64,000 nt of DNA from an uncultured Clostridia bacterium (GCA_947625985.1 CANQQF010000001.1:1-64000), one strand, 5' to 3'; counted from the first letter of the stretch, positions 8,213 through 17,963 are shown. The notes: generated from the sequence alone by a model not told the origin. Made by a program: numbers and translations.

Positions 8213-8854
8213 TTATTCTCTTTTTTTAAAGTTTTTTTGAGTTTTTTGTTCAACTATATTTGATATTAAAATACATATACTTCCTAATATAAATCCAGCT
8301 ATTACATCACTTGGATAATGTACATTGAAGTATATTCTAGTAATTCCAATTATTAAAATCCATAAAGCAAGTAATATTGTTATTCCTATTTTTAGTGCTT
8401 TATTATTTACAAATCTCCATATTAATAAAATTGAAATTCCATAAAAGGCCATATTAGCTGTTGCATGCCCTGAAGGAAAACTATATCCTGTTTCATTAAT
8501 ATAATAAAACGGATTAGGTCTAGGTCTTTTTATTATATCTTTCATTATTTTATATAATCCTGAAGCAAATAATGAATTTAGTATAACCATTATCCCATAT
8601 TTTTTTTTGTTTACACAACAAATAATACCTGCTGTTATTAATATTATTATTGGTAATATTCTTGTTCCCCCTATATCTGTAAATATCATTAATACATTTT
8701 TAATATTTTCAGGTATATTTGTTTGAATAAATGTTGAAATGGACTTATCAAATTCCTGAGTATTTCCATTTAAAACTAATATTGTAACTAAACCAAACAT
8801 AAATGTTAATACTATCAATATTATTACTTTCATATCTACTTTTGTTTTGTCCAT
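8213..8854 (-). CDS. PAP2-family phosphatase
   Basis: A 213-residue membrane phosphatase of the PAP2 superfamily, which hydrolyses lipid phosphates such as undecaprenyl pyrophosphate or phosphatidylglycerol phosphate at the outer face of the membrane. All three motifs are present: KDIIKRPRP, SFPSGHA and RIYFNVHYPSD, set in about six hydrophobic helices. The longest frame begins nine codons earlier inside the preceding gene; the ATG at 8854 is chosen because GGAGG lies six bases upstream and it starts one base after the TAG of the FAD-dehydrogenase gene. The two are therefore translationally coupled. Confidence 0.9.
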   Translation of the reverse strand: MDKTKVDMKVIILIVLTFMFGLVTILVLNGNTQEFDKSISTFIQTNIPENIKNVLMIFTDIGGTRILPIIILITAGIICCVNKKKYGIMVILNSLFASGLYKIMKDIIKRPRPNPFYYINETGYSFPSGHATANMAFYGISILLIWRFVNNKALKIGITILLALWILIIGITRIYFNVHYPSDVIAGFILGSICILISNIVEQKTQKNFKKRE

Positions 8855-8855
8855 T

Positions 8856-10427
8856 CTATTCCTCCAATATTGTGATCGCACACTTTATTCCATCAACTGC
8901 TGCACTCATAATTCCACCTGCATATCCTGCTCCTTCTCCACACGGATATATTCCTACTATATTTGATACTAGTTTATCATTTCTACATATTTTAACAGGT
9001 GATGAACTTCTTGTTTCAGGTCCTGTTAGTATACTGTCTGGATTTGCAAATCCTTTTATTTTTTTATCAAAATATATTATCCCCTTTCGTAATGTTTCAG
9101 TAACAAATTCAGGAAATAGTGCTGAAAGATTTGTTAATGTATATCCTGGTTTATATGTTGGAACAATTTTCCCTATACTTGTTGATGGTTTATTTAAGAT
9201 AAAATCTTCTACTCTTTGTACAGGTGCAAAATAGTTCCTTCCTCCCATTTCAAAAGCTCTTTCTTCAATTTGTTTTTGAAACTCAATTCCTGCTAATGGT
9301 GAAGAACCTTTAAAATCTTTTGGAACTATATTCACAAGCAAAGCACTATTTGCATTTTTTCCATCTCTTAAAAAATCACTCATACCATTCGTAACTATTG
9401 TTTTTTCCTCACTTGAAGAAGGCATCACTTTTCCTCCAGGACACATACAAAATGTATAACATGAACGTCCACTTTCATCATGAAATACTAATTTATATTC
9501 AGCAGGTGGTAACTTTAATTGAGTTTTAGCTCCATATTGTGCTTTATTAATATCTGCTTGAAGATGTTCAATTCTAACTCCAACAGAAAAATTCTTTTGT
9601 TGCATTTCAATCCCTTTATCATACAATAGTTTAAATGTATCACGACTACTGTGTCCTATTGCAAAAATAGCAGTATCAGTATTAATTTTTTTACTACAAT
9701 ATACTGCAGATATTTTTCCATTTGTTACTTCAATATCTATAACCTTTTCATTAAATAAAAAAGTTCCACCTTTTGAAATGATATATTCACGCATATTTTT
9801 TATTATTCCAATTAATTTGTCTGTTCCTAAATGTGGTTTTGATAGATATAAAATTTGTTCAGGTGCACCAAAATTGACGAATTCCTCTAACACTTTTCTA
9901 CAAAAAATGCTATTTATACCTGTTGTTAATTTTCCATCTGAAAATGTTCCAGCACCACCTTCTCCAAATTGCACATTTGATAAAGTATTTAATTTTCCAT
10001 TTGCTATAAATTCATCAACTGTTTTTTTTCTTTCTTCTACCTTTTGCCCCTGCTCTATAATTATAGGATGTATTCCATTTTGAACTAAAGTAAGTGCTGC
10101 AAAAAGACCTGCTGGCCCAGCACCAACTATTACCGGTTGTATTTTATTTGAACGACGAACTTTTATTTTTGGAAAATTTAACTGTTTTACTTTTTCAAAT
10201 TTATGACTATATTTTTCTTCTCTTTTAACTTGCACATCTATGCTATAGGTAAAATGCACATCATCTTTTCTTCTTGCATCTATTGATCTTTTTGATATAC
10301 GCCAATTCAAAACATCATTCTTTTCAATCTTATTCTTTTTTATTGCATAATCAAATATTTCTTGATTACTTAAATTTTTTCTTATTTTTATATTATTAAT
10401 CCTTATCATAACACTATTAATATACAC
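8856..10427 (-). CDS. FAD-dependent dehydrogenase (uncharacterised COG2509-type)
   Basis: A 523-residue flavoprotein. An N-terminal ferredoxin-like segment of about 90 residues precedes a Rossmann FAD site (VIVGAGPAGLFAALTL near 100, acidic end IIIEQG). Then come VQFGEGGAGTFSDGKL, GHSSRDTF, and a C-terminal FAD motif ending GEGAGYAGGIMSAAVDG. This arrangement fits the widespread FAD-dependent dehydrogenases of unknown substrate, formerly grouped with GidA/HI0933-like proteins. The frame opens at GTG 10427 with no good ribosome site; ATG 10409 (residue 7) is an alternative, also weak. It is followed directly by the PAP2 gene. Confidence 0.88.
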   Translation of the reverse strand: MYINSVMIRINNIKIRKNLSNQEIFDYAIKKNKIEKNDVLNWRISKRSIDARRKDDVHFTYSIDVQVKREEKYSHKFEKVKQLNFPKIKVRRSNKIQPVIVGAGPAGLFAALTLVQNGIHPIIIEQGQKVEERKKTVDEFIANGKLNTLSNVQFGEGGAGTFSDGKLTTGINSIFCRKVLEEFVNFGAPEQILYLSKPHLGTDKLIGIIKNMREYIISKGGTFLFNEKVIDIEVTNGKISAVYCSKKINTDTAIFAIGHSSRDTFKLLYDKGIEMQQKNFSVGVRIEHLQADINKAQYGAKTQLKLPPAEYKLVFHDESGRSCYTFCMCPGGKVMPSSSEEKTIVTNGMSDFLRDGKNANSALLVNIVPKDFKGSSPLAGIEFQKQIEERAFEMGGRNYFAPVQRVEDFILNKPSTSIGKIVPTYKPGYTLTNLSALFPEFVTETLRKGIIYFDKKIKGFANPDSILTGPETRSSSPVKICRNDKLVSNIVGIYPCGEGAGYAGGIMSAAVDGIKCAITILEE

Positions 10428-10449
10428 TATTTTTTAATAAAAGTAAATT

Positions 10450-11589
10450 TTATTTTCTTAGTTTATCAACAATTTCTATTAAACTAGTCACTAAATAATC
10501 AATATCCTCTTTTGAGTTATCTTCACCAAAACTCACACGCAATGCCGAATTAGCTACTTCATCCTCAAGACCTATTGCTTTTAATACATGAGATGGTTCT
10601 GGATCTCCAGTTGTACAGGCTGATCCACTAGAAGCACATATTCCTTTTTCATCTAATTTCAAAAGTATTGCTTCTCCATCTACACCTAAAAAAGAGAAAT
10701 TTGCATTACCTGGTAATCTATTTTTTAAAGTCCCATTAAGTCTCACATTAGGTATATTTTTTTCAACTTGTGATATAAAATAATCTCTCTTTTTTTCTAA
10801 CTCAATCATATGATTTTGCAAATTTTCTTTTGCTATTTCACATGCTTTGCCCATTCCCACAATTCCTGCTACGTTTTCTGTTCCAGCTCTTCTTCCTTTT
10901 TCTTGATGTCCTCCGTTTATAAATGGTTTAAAAGGTGTTCCTTCTTTTAAGTATAATGCTCCAACTCCCTTTGGTGCATAAATTTTGTGCCCTGACATAG
11001 ACAATATATCTACTTTCATTTTTTTTACATCTACTGTAATATTTCCCACCGCTTGAACTGCATCTGTATGAAATAATATGTTACTTTTTTTTGCTATTTG
11101 TGCAATTTTCTCTATAGGTTGAATTGTTCCAATTTCGTTATTTGCAGTCATTATACTGATTAATATTGTTTTATTTGTTATTTCTCTTTTTAGTTGCTCT
11201 ATATTTATAACTCCATCACTATCTACATCTAAATATGTTACTTTAAATCCATGCCTTTCCATATCTTTACAACTTTCTAATATAGCATGATGTTCTATTT
11301 TAGAAGTAATTATATGATTACCTTTTCCTCTCATAGTAAATGCTGTTTGTTTTATTGCTGTATTATCACTTTCTGAACCACTTCCTGTAAATATTATTTC
11401 TTGTGGTTTACAATTTATCAGACTTGCAACCTTTTTTCTTGCATTTTCTATAGCTTTTTTATTTCTACGTCCTATTGAATACATTGAAGATGGATTTCCG
11501 TATTCTTGTTCAAGATATATCATCATTTCTGCCAACACTTCTCTACTTATTTTTGTCGTTGCTGCATTATCAAAATATTTTATTTCCAT
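10450..11589 (-). CDS. nifS: cysteine desulfurase, NifS/IscS type
   Basis: A PLP enzyme that removes sulfur from L-cysteine for Fe-S clusters, thiamine and tRNA thiolation. At 379 residues it is full length. Visible features are YFDNAATT at the N-terminus, HTDAVQAVG for PLP contacts, Lys202 in SMSGHKIYAPKG as the Schiff-base lysine, and Cys325 in SSGSACTTGDPEPSH as the persulfide-carrying cysteine on a flexible loop. An AAAGGAG ribosome site precedes the ATG. No iscU or thiI gene follows; the next gene is the FAD dehydrogenase 22 bases away. Assignment to NifS versus IscS subtype cannot be settled from context. Confidence 0.93.
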   Translation of the reverse strand: MEIKYFDNAATTKISREVLAEMMIYLEQEYGNPSSMYSIGRRNKKAIENARKKVASLINCKPQEIIFTGSGSESDNTAIKQTAFTMRGKGNHIITSKIEHHAILESCKDMERHGFKVTYLDVDSDGVINIEQLKREITNKTILISIMTANNEIGTIQPIEKIAQIAKKSNILFHTDAVQAVGNITVDVKKMKVDILSMSGHKIYAPKGVGALYLKEGTPFKPFINGGHQEKGRRAGTENVAGIVGMGKACEIAKENLQNHMIELEKKRDYFISQVEKNIPNVRLNGTLKNRLPGNANFSFLGVDGEAILLKLDEKGICASSGSACTTGDPEPSHVLKAIGLEDEVANSALRVSFGEDNSKEDIDYLVTSLIEIVDKLRK

Positions 11590-11623
11590 AATATTCTCCT
11601 TTCTATGTTGTAATTATATTCGC

Positions 11624-11658
11624 ATAAAAAAAGAAAATGAATTAAAATTCATTTTCTT
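11624..11658 (-). terminator. terminator overlapping the WG-repeat gene stop codon
   Basis: AAGAAAATGAATT (11631-11643) pairs with AATTCATTTTCTT (11646-11658), followed on the minus strand by seven or more T. The stop codon of the WG-repeat gene lies inside the stem. Confidence 0.8.
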
Positions 11659-13411
11659 GTACAACTTCATTATTTTGGTTTGTATAATAGACTTCTCCAA
11701 ATCCATATTCTACACTATAATATTCTCCAATGAAATCCAAATTTATTTCATTTTCTTTATTAATTTGATATTTAGGTTCTACTATCACTTCACCTTTTTC
11801 ATTAATGACTCCCCATTTTCCATCTTTTTTGATTCCTGCATATCCAGATTTATTAAATTCTATTACTTTGTCATATTTGCATTCTACTACTATTTCTTGA
11901 TTTGAATTCACAAATCCCCATAGTCCATTTTCTTTTTTTGAAAATAAAGAGTTTTCAGTAAATACTTCAAAATTTTGTTTCTCTTGCTGTTTTTCTATAT
12001 CTATATATTTTGTTTCATCCTCATTTACAACATAAATATAATTGCCTTTTACACTTACTGATGATACATTTGATGCTTCACATATTTTGTCTATGCTCTT
12101 TGAGTAAAACTCTTCAACACCTTTATCTGAATTTCCTGCCTCTAATATATCTGTTCCTTCAACTTTATGCAATGAAGTATATTCTATATTTAACTTTTTA
12201 TTATTTGATTCATCTATAACTCCAAGCTTTCCTTTTTTATCACATGCAATAAAATAATTATCTGATAAATATTCTATATAACTGTATTCTCTTGGTACTA
12301 TTTCAACATTTTTATCATTAAGAATACCATATGAAATTTCGCCATCATTGCTATATATTTCAATTTTATATTTATCATTATCTGTTTCTAGTATTGAAAT
12401 TTCTTTGTCTATATTTAATCTTTCTCCTAATTTGTTAAATACAGTAGTCGTCCCTGACTTTGTAGCATATATACAAATTCCTGTAATATCTATTTGATCA
12501 TATTCTATTGGTATTATTATATTACCGTTTATATCTGCTAAACCATATCTTCCACTTTTTTCTATTACAAAAACATTATTTACTTCTTCATATCTAATAG
12601 ATTGGTATTCATTTTCTAATATATGTTCATTATTTTTATAAACACCATATTGTCCATTTATTGCTAAAAGTAAATAAACATTGTCTTTATCCTTAATTTC
12701 TACTATTCTTGACAATTCATTACATTCAGGTTTTACTATCTCTTCACCTTTAATATTAACATATCCATATCTATAACCTTCTTCTGTAGTATTTGAAACT
12801 AAATACCCAGCGTCTTGATATTCATTTTCATCTTGATAGTATCCATCTATTTGTATCTGATCATAATTACAATCTACTAATTGATATCCATTTATATTAA
12901 TAATCCCAACTTTTCCTTGTTGCTTTACTAGTAGTTTTCCTTCTTGAGTTGGTAAGGTTTCAATACTTTCATATTTGTTATCAGTAATTTTTTTCCCATC
13001 GAAGTTAATTAATCCCATTTTTTCATCTTTCATATATGTTAATACTGATTTCTCATACATTAAGTCACTCTCTGTATTTTTTAATCTAACTGGTTCAACT
13101 TGCTCATATTCAGTATATATAGACTCATTATTTGCATTTAAAACTTTTGATGTATTATTTTCATAACAAATAAATATATCTTTTTCTGGATTAGGTATTC
13201 TTACTTCATCGAATTCTGGATTAATTATAGTTTTTCCTTGTTTGTCTATTACTCCATATTTATCATTTTGTTTTAGTATAAAAAAGTTATATTCATTAAC
13301 TTTAGTTAGCGTATACTCTTTTTCTTTGTTTTGTTTGCTTCTTATTAAAAAAAAGGCAACAACTCCTACTAAGATAATTATTGGTATAATGATTTTTAAT
13401 TTATTCTTCAT
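11642..13411 (-). CDS. membrane-anchored WG-repeat protein
   Basis: A 589-residue protein with an N-terminal signal anchor (residues 4-23) and an extracellular body of WG (KWG) repeats. Recognisable units include KYGVIDKQGKTIINPEF, KMGLINFDGKKI, KVGIININGYQLV, RYGYVNIKGEEIV, RYGLADINGNIIIP, LWGFVNSNQEIV and KWGVINEKGEVIVEP. These beta-rich repeats of about 35-50 residues likely form an elongated or propeller-like binding surface; the ligand is unknown. A GAGGT ribosome site and its own promoter (13459-13487) and terminator mark it as a single-gene unit. It has no wall-anchor motif, so it is held by the N-terminal helix. Confidence 0.88.
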   Translation of the reverse strand: MKNKLKIIIPIIILVGVVAFFLIRSKQNKEKEYTLTKVNEYNFFILKQNDKYGVIDKQGKTIINPEFDEVRIPNPEKDIFICYENNTSKVLNANNESIYTEYEQVEPVRLKNTESDLMYEKSVLTYMKDEKMGLINFDGKKITDNKYESIETLPTQEGKLLVKQQGKVGIININGYQLVDCNYDQIQIDGYYQDENEYQDAGYLVSNTTEEGYRYGYVNIKGEEIVKPECNELSRIVEIKDKDNVYLLLAINGQYGVYKNNEHILENEYQSIRYEEVNNVFVIEKSGRYGLADINGNIIIPIEYDQIDITGICIYATKSGTTTVFNKLGERLNIDKEISILETDNDKYKIEIYSNDGEISYGILNDKNVEIVPREYSYIEYLSDNYFIACDKKGKLGVIDESNNKKLNIEYTSLHKVEGTDILEAGNSDKGVEEFYSKSIDKICEASNVSSVSVKGNYIYVVNEDETKYIDIEKQQEKQNFEVFTENSLFSKKENGLWGFVNSNQEIVVECKYDKVIEFNKSGYAGIKKDGKWGVINEKGEVIVEPKYQINKENEINLDFIGEYYSVEYGFGEVYYTNQNNEVVQENEF

Positions 13412-13434
13412 AAATGTACCTCTTTTTCCTATTA

Positions 13435-13487
13435 TTGTAGATAAATTTCTACAAATACATTATAACTGCTTTTTTCTTTTTTTTCAA
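13435..13487 (-). promoter_or_regulatory. promoter and leader hairpin of the WG-repeat gene
   Basis: On the minus strand TTGAAA (13482-13487) is followed after 17 bases by TATAAT (13459-13464). Between promoter and gene lies a short inverted repeat, TTGTAG at 13435-13440 and CTACAA at 13449-13454, in the untranslated leader. Confidence 0.7.
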
Positions 13488-13523
13488 TACTTTTAAAACA
13501 TTTATACTTAAATACTATTTGTT

Positions 13524-13868
13524 TTACATTCCTGTTATCGGTAATTTTTTCACTTCACTATTAACTGTTTTTTCTTTACCTACTTGTTCAATGTTTTCTT
13601 CTATTTCTTTTTCGTCTACTGGCTCATTCTCTACTTCAGTATTTTTTTCGTCTTTTACTTCATCTTGTTGTTTTATTGTTTCATCCTGCTGTTCAGTTTT
13701 ATTAGTCGAACTACTTAATTTTCCGTTATTAGGATTTCCTCCTGGTATAGCAGGAGTCATCGGATTTTGATCTACTTGTGCATTAATAGCTTCTACTGAT
13801 TTAAAATCAATATTTAAAATCGCAACTAAAATTAACATTACTAAAAATATATTTTTACAAATCTTCAT
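13524..13868 (-). CDS. small secreted protein ending in LPITGM
   Basis: A 114-residue protein. A signal peptide covers roughly residues 1-27 (hydrophobic core FLVMLILVAIL, cleavage likely after VEA). The mature part is disordered, rich in Gln/Glu/Lys/Asp/Asn. The last six residues, 109-114, are LPITGM, a match to the sortase motif LPxTG, but the stop codon follows at once: the hydrophobic helix and basic tail of a normal sorting signal are missing. No other frame downstream restores them. It has AAGGAGG before its ATG and lies 13 bases after the sortase gene at 13882-14445, so the two are probably one operon. Either a truncated wall protein or a soluble sortase partner. Confidence 0.7.
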   Translation of the reverse strand: MKICKNIFLVMLILVAILNIDFKSVEAINAQVDQNPMTPAIPGGNPNNGKLSSSTNKTEQQDETIKQQDEVKDEKNTEVENEPVDEKEIEENIEQVGKEKTVNSEVKKLPITGM

Positions 13869-13881
13869 AATTTTCCTCCTT

Positions 13882-14445
13882 TTATGTTTTTATTTCTGTA
13901 CCTTGTATACACCTTCTATACAATGGTTCATTCTCGACACATGTTATTAGTGTTATTTTGTTATCATCTGTTTGTTCTAAATAACTCCAATTTGTATCTT
14001 CTATAATTTTCATTTTTTGTACTTCATAAACTTTTTCAGTTTCAAAATATTTATAATAAATTTTATCTCCTATTTTTAATTCTTTAAGTCTCGCAAAGTA
14101 ATTAACAGAGTAACCTCTGTTATGTGCTGCTAATCCAATATTACCATTTTCCTTTGAAGTGTCTTCAAAGTGCCCTACATATTTGTTCATAGTTTTTTCA
14201 TCTGTTCCCTCTGATATTTCTGCTTCTAATTCTATTTTAGGAATTGTAATTGCCCAATCCTTCTTTTCTTCAGTCTCTTCAGCTATTTCTAACACTTCTT
14301 CAATTTGTGGAATTTTTTCTTCTTCTCGATTTAAATTTTCAGATTTTAAATTAACTGTTTGAAAAAATAAGTTTAAAATTATAAAAATTATTGATGATAT
14401 GAAAAAAGTTTTAATATTAATATTTTTTTTTGTATATTTATTCAT
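13882..14445 (-). CDS. sortase, class D/E-like
   Basis: A 187-residue membrane-anchored sortase. It has an N-terminal helix (residues 12-30), a charged Glu-rich stalk, and a barrel beginning ITIPKIELEAEI. The catalytic set is His108 (LAAHNRGY), Cys169 (LITCVEN) and Arg177 or 178 (LYRRCI). The short size and TLITCxxN...RR ending fit class D/E-like enzymes. An AGGTGAAG ribosome site precedes the ATG. It is followed by the LPITGM gene and preceded upstream by a terminator closing the two-component system. Sequence is distant from the other sortase at 6852-7526, so the two probably serve different substrates. Confidence 0.88.
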   Translation of the reverse strand: MNKYTKKNINIKTFFISSIIFIILNLFFQTVNLKSENLNREEEKIPQIEEVLEIAEETEEKKDWAITIPKIELEAEISEGTDEKTMNKYVGHFEDTSKENGNIGLAAHNRGYSVNYFARLKELKIGDKIYYKYFETEKVYEVQKMKIIEDTNWSYLEQTDDNKITLITCVENEPLYRRCIQGTEIKT

Positions 14446-14522
14446 TCATATTCTTCACCTACCTATTTTTGATTTTTATTTTGGAAATTTTTAGACTAAA
14501 ATTTTTGAATAAAAATATTATG

Positions 14523-14562
14523 AAAAAAGAACTGTAATTTATAATACTACAGTTCTTTTAAT
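14523..14562 (-). terminator. terminator of the two-component operon
   Basis: A perfect 12-bp stem (AAAAGAACTGTA 14525-14536, TACAGTTCTTTT 14548-14559) with flanking A/T runs, 33 bases past the histidine kinase stop codon. Confidence 0.85.
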
Positions 14563-14594
14563 TTGTAAAGAATTTTTCATCGCATAAATTGACA

Positions 14595-16106
14595 TCATTC
14601 GACATAGTCTAATTCGAAATAGAATTCTACTCCATCATCTCTATTGATTACTCCATATTCATTTCCATAATTATTCATAATTGCTTTTACTACTGAAAGT
14701 CCTATTCCTATTCCTCCATCATCTCTATTCCTTGATTCATCAACTTTATAAAAGCGATTCCATATACGCATTCTTTCTTCTTTTTTTAGTTGAATACCTG
14801 TATTAAATACAGATATTCTAACTTTATTTTTCTTTTTATTTATTTTATTAGATATTTTAATTAATTTTCTTTCATTAACTTTTTTAACATGCTTAATTGC
14901 ATTTGTTAAATAATTTGTAATAACTTGTTCTATATAAAAATCATCAGCAAGAACTTTTATTTTTTTATCTCTTTTAAACTCAATTTTAACTTTCTTTTCA
15001 TCTAACATTACTTTTGATTTTCTAATTACTTCTTTTTCTAACTCTGTTATATCAAATTCTTTATTATTAAATTCTCTTTTTCCATATTCAAGCTTCATAA
15101 GCTCTAATAATTGTTTTACTAATTTATCCATTTTGTTAGTTTCATCTAATATAACTTCTGCATAGAATTTTCTGTCTTTTTCATTAGTGTTTACATTTTC
15201 AATAAGTCCTTCACTATATCCTCGTATCAATGCAATAGGGGTTTTTAATTCATGTGAAACATCTGATATAAAAGTTGTACGCATTTCATCAATCTTTGAT
15301 TTTTTTTCAATGTCCCTTTCTAATTCTAAATTATTATTTCTTAACTGTTTTATTGTCCTTTCTAATTTGTCTGACATTGAATTTATACTTTTACCAAGTT
15401 CATCTATTTCGTCATTTGCATCTTTAATTCTATATTTATGACTAAAATCTAAGTTTGACATTTTTTTCGCTATGTCATTTAACTCTAGTATTGAATCTGT
15501 AAACTTCCTAGATATTACTATTACTACAATTGCCGAAAAGAATATTGTAATTCCTGCTATTAAATATAGAAAATTATTAGATATCTTAACACTTTCTTGA
15601 ATAGAATTAATAGGAATTCTCATATATAATTTATATCCATTATCTAGTTTTGCTGTTAACAATACATAAATCATATTATTTCTATAATCTTGTATCTTTG
15701 AAATTTTTATGTGTTCATTTTGTTCTAAGATATCTTCTTGTTGAATATCTCTTCCATTAGATACTCCCAATTGGTAAAAAGTTGCATAAAAGTTTTTATT
15801 TGAAGAATAAATAGTTTCATCTGATCTTCCTCTTATTAATATATCAAAATCGTTTCTAATAGATTCACCTTCTAATTCTCTTTCTATATTAATACTATAA
15901 TCAGGATTATTGTAGTAATTATTTATTCTTTCATAAACATTTTTTAATTGTCTCTCTTTGCTATATGTATAAAAAGTTTCTAATACAGTATTATTTAATG
16001 TTACTAGTATTAAGATAATTAATATTACTATAAAGGATAATGTTAGAAATAATTTAACTCTTATGGATTTTAAACTAGCCTTAATTTTTAGTATAAAGTT
16101 TCTCAT
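14595..16106 (-). CDS. sensor histidine kinase
   Basis: A 503-residue membrane sensor kinase. Transmembrane helices at about 19-41 and 178-200 flank an extracellular sensing domain of about 135 residues. They are followed by a HAMP linker, a HisKA domain with His285 in SDVSHELKTPIALI, and a HATPase domain with N box NYLTNAIKH and G box DGGIGIGLSVV. The extracellular domain is not recognisable, so the signal is unknown. It overlaps or abuts the response regulator upstream (9 bases between genes; AGGAG before the ATG). The pair resembles cell-envelope stress systems, and sortase genes lie just downstream, but regulation of them is not shown. Confidence 0.93.
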   Translation of the reverse strand: MRNFILKIKASLKSIRVKLFLTLSFIVILIILILVTLNNTVLETFYTYSKERQLKNVYERINNYYNNPDYSINIERELEGESIRNDFDILIRGRSDETIYSSNKNFYATFYQLGVSNGRDIQQEDILEQNEHIKISKIQDYRNNMIYVLLTAKLDNGYKLYMRIPINSIQESVKISNNFLYLIAGITIFFSAIVVIVISRKFTDSILELNDIAKKMSNLDFSHKYRIKDANDEIDELGKSINSMSDKLERTIKQLRNNNLELERDIEKKSKIDEMRTTFISDVSHELKTPIALIRGYSEGLIENVNTNEKDRKFYAEVILDETNKMDKLVKQLLELMKLEYGKREFNNKEFDITELEKEVIRKSKVMLDEKKVKIEFKRDKKIKVLADDFYIEQVITNYLTNAIKHVKKVNERKLIKISNKINKKKNKVRISVFNTGIQLKKEERMRIWNRFYKVDESRNRDDGGIGIGLSVVKAIMNNYGNEYGVINRDDGVEFYFELDYVE

Positions 16107-16115
16107 CTAGCTCTC

Positions 16116-16793
16116 CTACTTAACTTCAAATTTATATCCTATTCCTCTAATTGTTTGAATGTATTTTCCTTTTTTTCCTAGTTTATGTCTAATTTTTTTT
16201 ATGTGGCTATCTATTGTTCTAGAGTCCCCATAATAGTCATAATTCCATACATTATTCAATATTTTATCTCTTGACAAAGCAATACTTTCATTATCTATCA
16301 AATATGCTAATAATTCATACTCTCTAAGACTTAATTCAATTACTTTTTCATCAACTTTTACAGTTCTACCATCTTTATCTATTGTTATTCCACCATAATT
16401 TTTAATTTCTTTTTTATCTCCTTGTGTTCTTTTTAATATTGCTTCAACTCTTGCAACAAGTATCTTAGGACTAAATGGCTTTGAAATATATTCATCTACT
16501 CCTAATTCAAAGCCAAATAATTCATCTTGTTCCTCTCCTCTAGCAGTGAGCATTATTATTGGAACTTTTGATTCCTGCCTAATTTGTCTTAAAACAGACC
16601 AACCATCCAATTTTGGCATCATAACATCTAATAATATTAAACTTATTTTATTTTTATTTTCTCCAAAAACTTCTAATGCTTTTTCTCCATCTTCAGCTTC
16701 TAATATTGAATAATCCTTTGCTTTTAAAAAATCTTTAAGTAGTTTCCTCATTCTAGACTCATCATCTACAATTAATATACAATTATTTTCCAT
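16116..16793 (-). CDS. OmpR-family response regulator
   Basis: A 225-residue DNA-binding regulator. The receiver domain has the acidic pair Asp10-Asp11, phosphoacceptor Asp56 in LLDVMMP, Thr in MLTA and Lys in SKPF. The C-terminal winged helix has SLREYELLAYLI and the DSHIKKIRHKLG recognition region, ending RGIGYKFE. It pairs with the kinase that follows 9 bases downstream and is the first gene of the unit, with GAGGTG before ATG. Target genes cannot be read from the sequence. Confidence 0.94.
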   Translation of the reverse strand: MENNCILIVDDESRMRKLLKDFLKAKDYSILEAEDGEKALEVFGENKNKISLILLDVMMPKLDGWSVLRQIRQESKVPIIMLTARGEEQDELFGFELGVDEYISKPFSPKILVARVEAILKRTQGDKKEIKNYGGITIDKDGRTVKVDEKVIELSLREYELLAYLIDNESIALSRDKILNNVWNYDYYGDSRTIDSHIKKIRHKLGKKGKYIQTIRGIGYKFEVK

Positions 16794-16877
16794 TATTTCA
16801 CCTCTTTTGATACTAATAATTTCCTTATACTAGAATATCACTTAATTATGTCTATTTGGTGAATATTTAATTTTATT

Positions 16878-17948
16878 TTAACTATCTTTAACATGTACAA
16901 TTTGTGCATTTTTTGCAAGTTTAATCTTTTCTTCTCTTACAATTTGCATGATTTTAAAATTTATTTGTTCTCTTTCTTCTATATAAGATTTATAATCAAC
17001 TGAATCTGTATAGCTTGAAATCATAATTTCTATTCCATCATCTACTATTTCTTCAAATTTTACTATTATAGAATCATCATCAATTTGATCATTTTTTAGT
17101 AAAACTTTTCTTATTCTTTCAATTAAATTTTCCACTTTTTTTAGTGAAGTATTTATATCTAAGTATAGTCTAGTTCTGTATCTTCTTTTTTCCATTTTAC
17201 TCCAGTTCGTAACTGAAGCATCTGAAATGACCGAATTAGGAATGTTTACAACTGAATTCTCAAAAGTTCTTATTCTTGTACTTCTAAAAGTAATTTCCTC
17301 AACAGTTCCTTCATATTTATCTACTTCTATCCAATCCCCTACAACAAAAGGTTTATCTAGAAATATTACTGCTCCTCCAAATATGTTCTTTGCTGTATCC
17401 TGTGCTGCTAAGGTAATAATAACTCCTCCTAATCCTACTCCTGCTATTAAACCATTTAAATTATATCCTAGCTCAGTAATGATTAATATTCCAGACCCTA
17501 TATATATTATAGCTCTAATTAGTCTTAAAATTATTTTCAACATTCCGTCATCAACTTTACCAGATTTTCTCTTTAATTTTCTAGCTATTGTAGAATGTTC
17601 TCCAAAACTTCCTGCTAAACCTCTGGCAAAAATAATTGTAGTTAATACTTGGAAGGTCTTTCTTATTATTACCATAACTTCATTATTTACTTTAAATAAT
17701 TCTGTAAAAAATAATATTGCTAAATATACTCCTAATAATTTAATAAAAATATGCAATGGGGTATAAAATGTACTTTTTTTAATTTTTTTAGGATCTTTTT
17801 CTGATATCTTGATTGTTTTCAGAATTAAAAAAGCTATTCCTTTACTCAACATCCAAAATGCAAAAATTATAAATAACGATGTTATCAACCTAAATATTGG
17901 TTCATTTTCTATATTTATAATAAACTCCATTATCTTTTGCATAGACAT
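16878..17948 (-). CDS. MscS-family mechanosensitive channel
   Basis: A 356-residue small-conductance mechanosensitive channel that releases solutes on hypo-osmotic shock. There are four to five N-terminal helices. The pore-lining segment is Gly/Ala-rich (LIAGVGLGGVIITLAAQDTAKNIFGG), then KPFVVGDWIEV and GTVEEITFRSTRIRTFENSVV, which form the conserved beta domain, and a C-terminal alpha/beta cytoplasmic cage. The ATG at 17948 follows AAAGGAG; a second ATG two codons on is possible. It starts 15 bases after the rpoD stop codon and is likely co-transcribed with dnaG and rpoD, which is an uncommon third member for that operon. Confidence 0.92.
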   Translation of the reverse strand: MSMQKIMEFIINIENEPIFRLITSLFIIFAFWMLSKGIAFLILKTIKISEKDPKKIKKSTFYTPLHIFIKLLGVYLAILFFTELFKVNNEVMVIIRKTFQVLTTIIFARGLAGSFGEHSTIARKLKRKSGKVDDGMLKIILRLIRAIIYIGSGILIITELGYNLNGLIAGVGLGGVIITLAAQDTAKNIFGGAVIFLDKPFVVGDWIEVDKYEGTVEEITFRSTRIRTFENSVVNIPNSVISDASVTNWSKMEKRRYRTRLYLDINTSLKKVENLIERIRKVLLKNDQIDDDSIIVKFEEIVDDGIEIMISSYTDSVDYKSYIEEREQINFKIMQIVREEKIKLAKNAQIVHVKDS

Positions 17949-17963
17949 CCTTCTCCTTTACCT

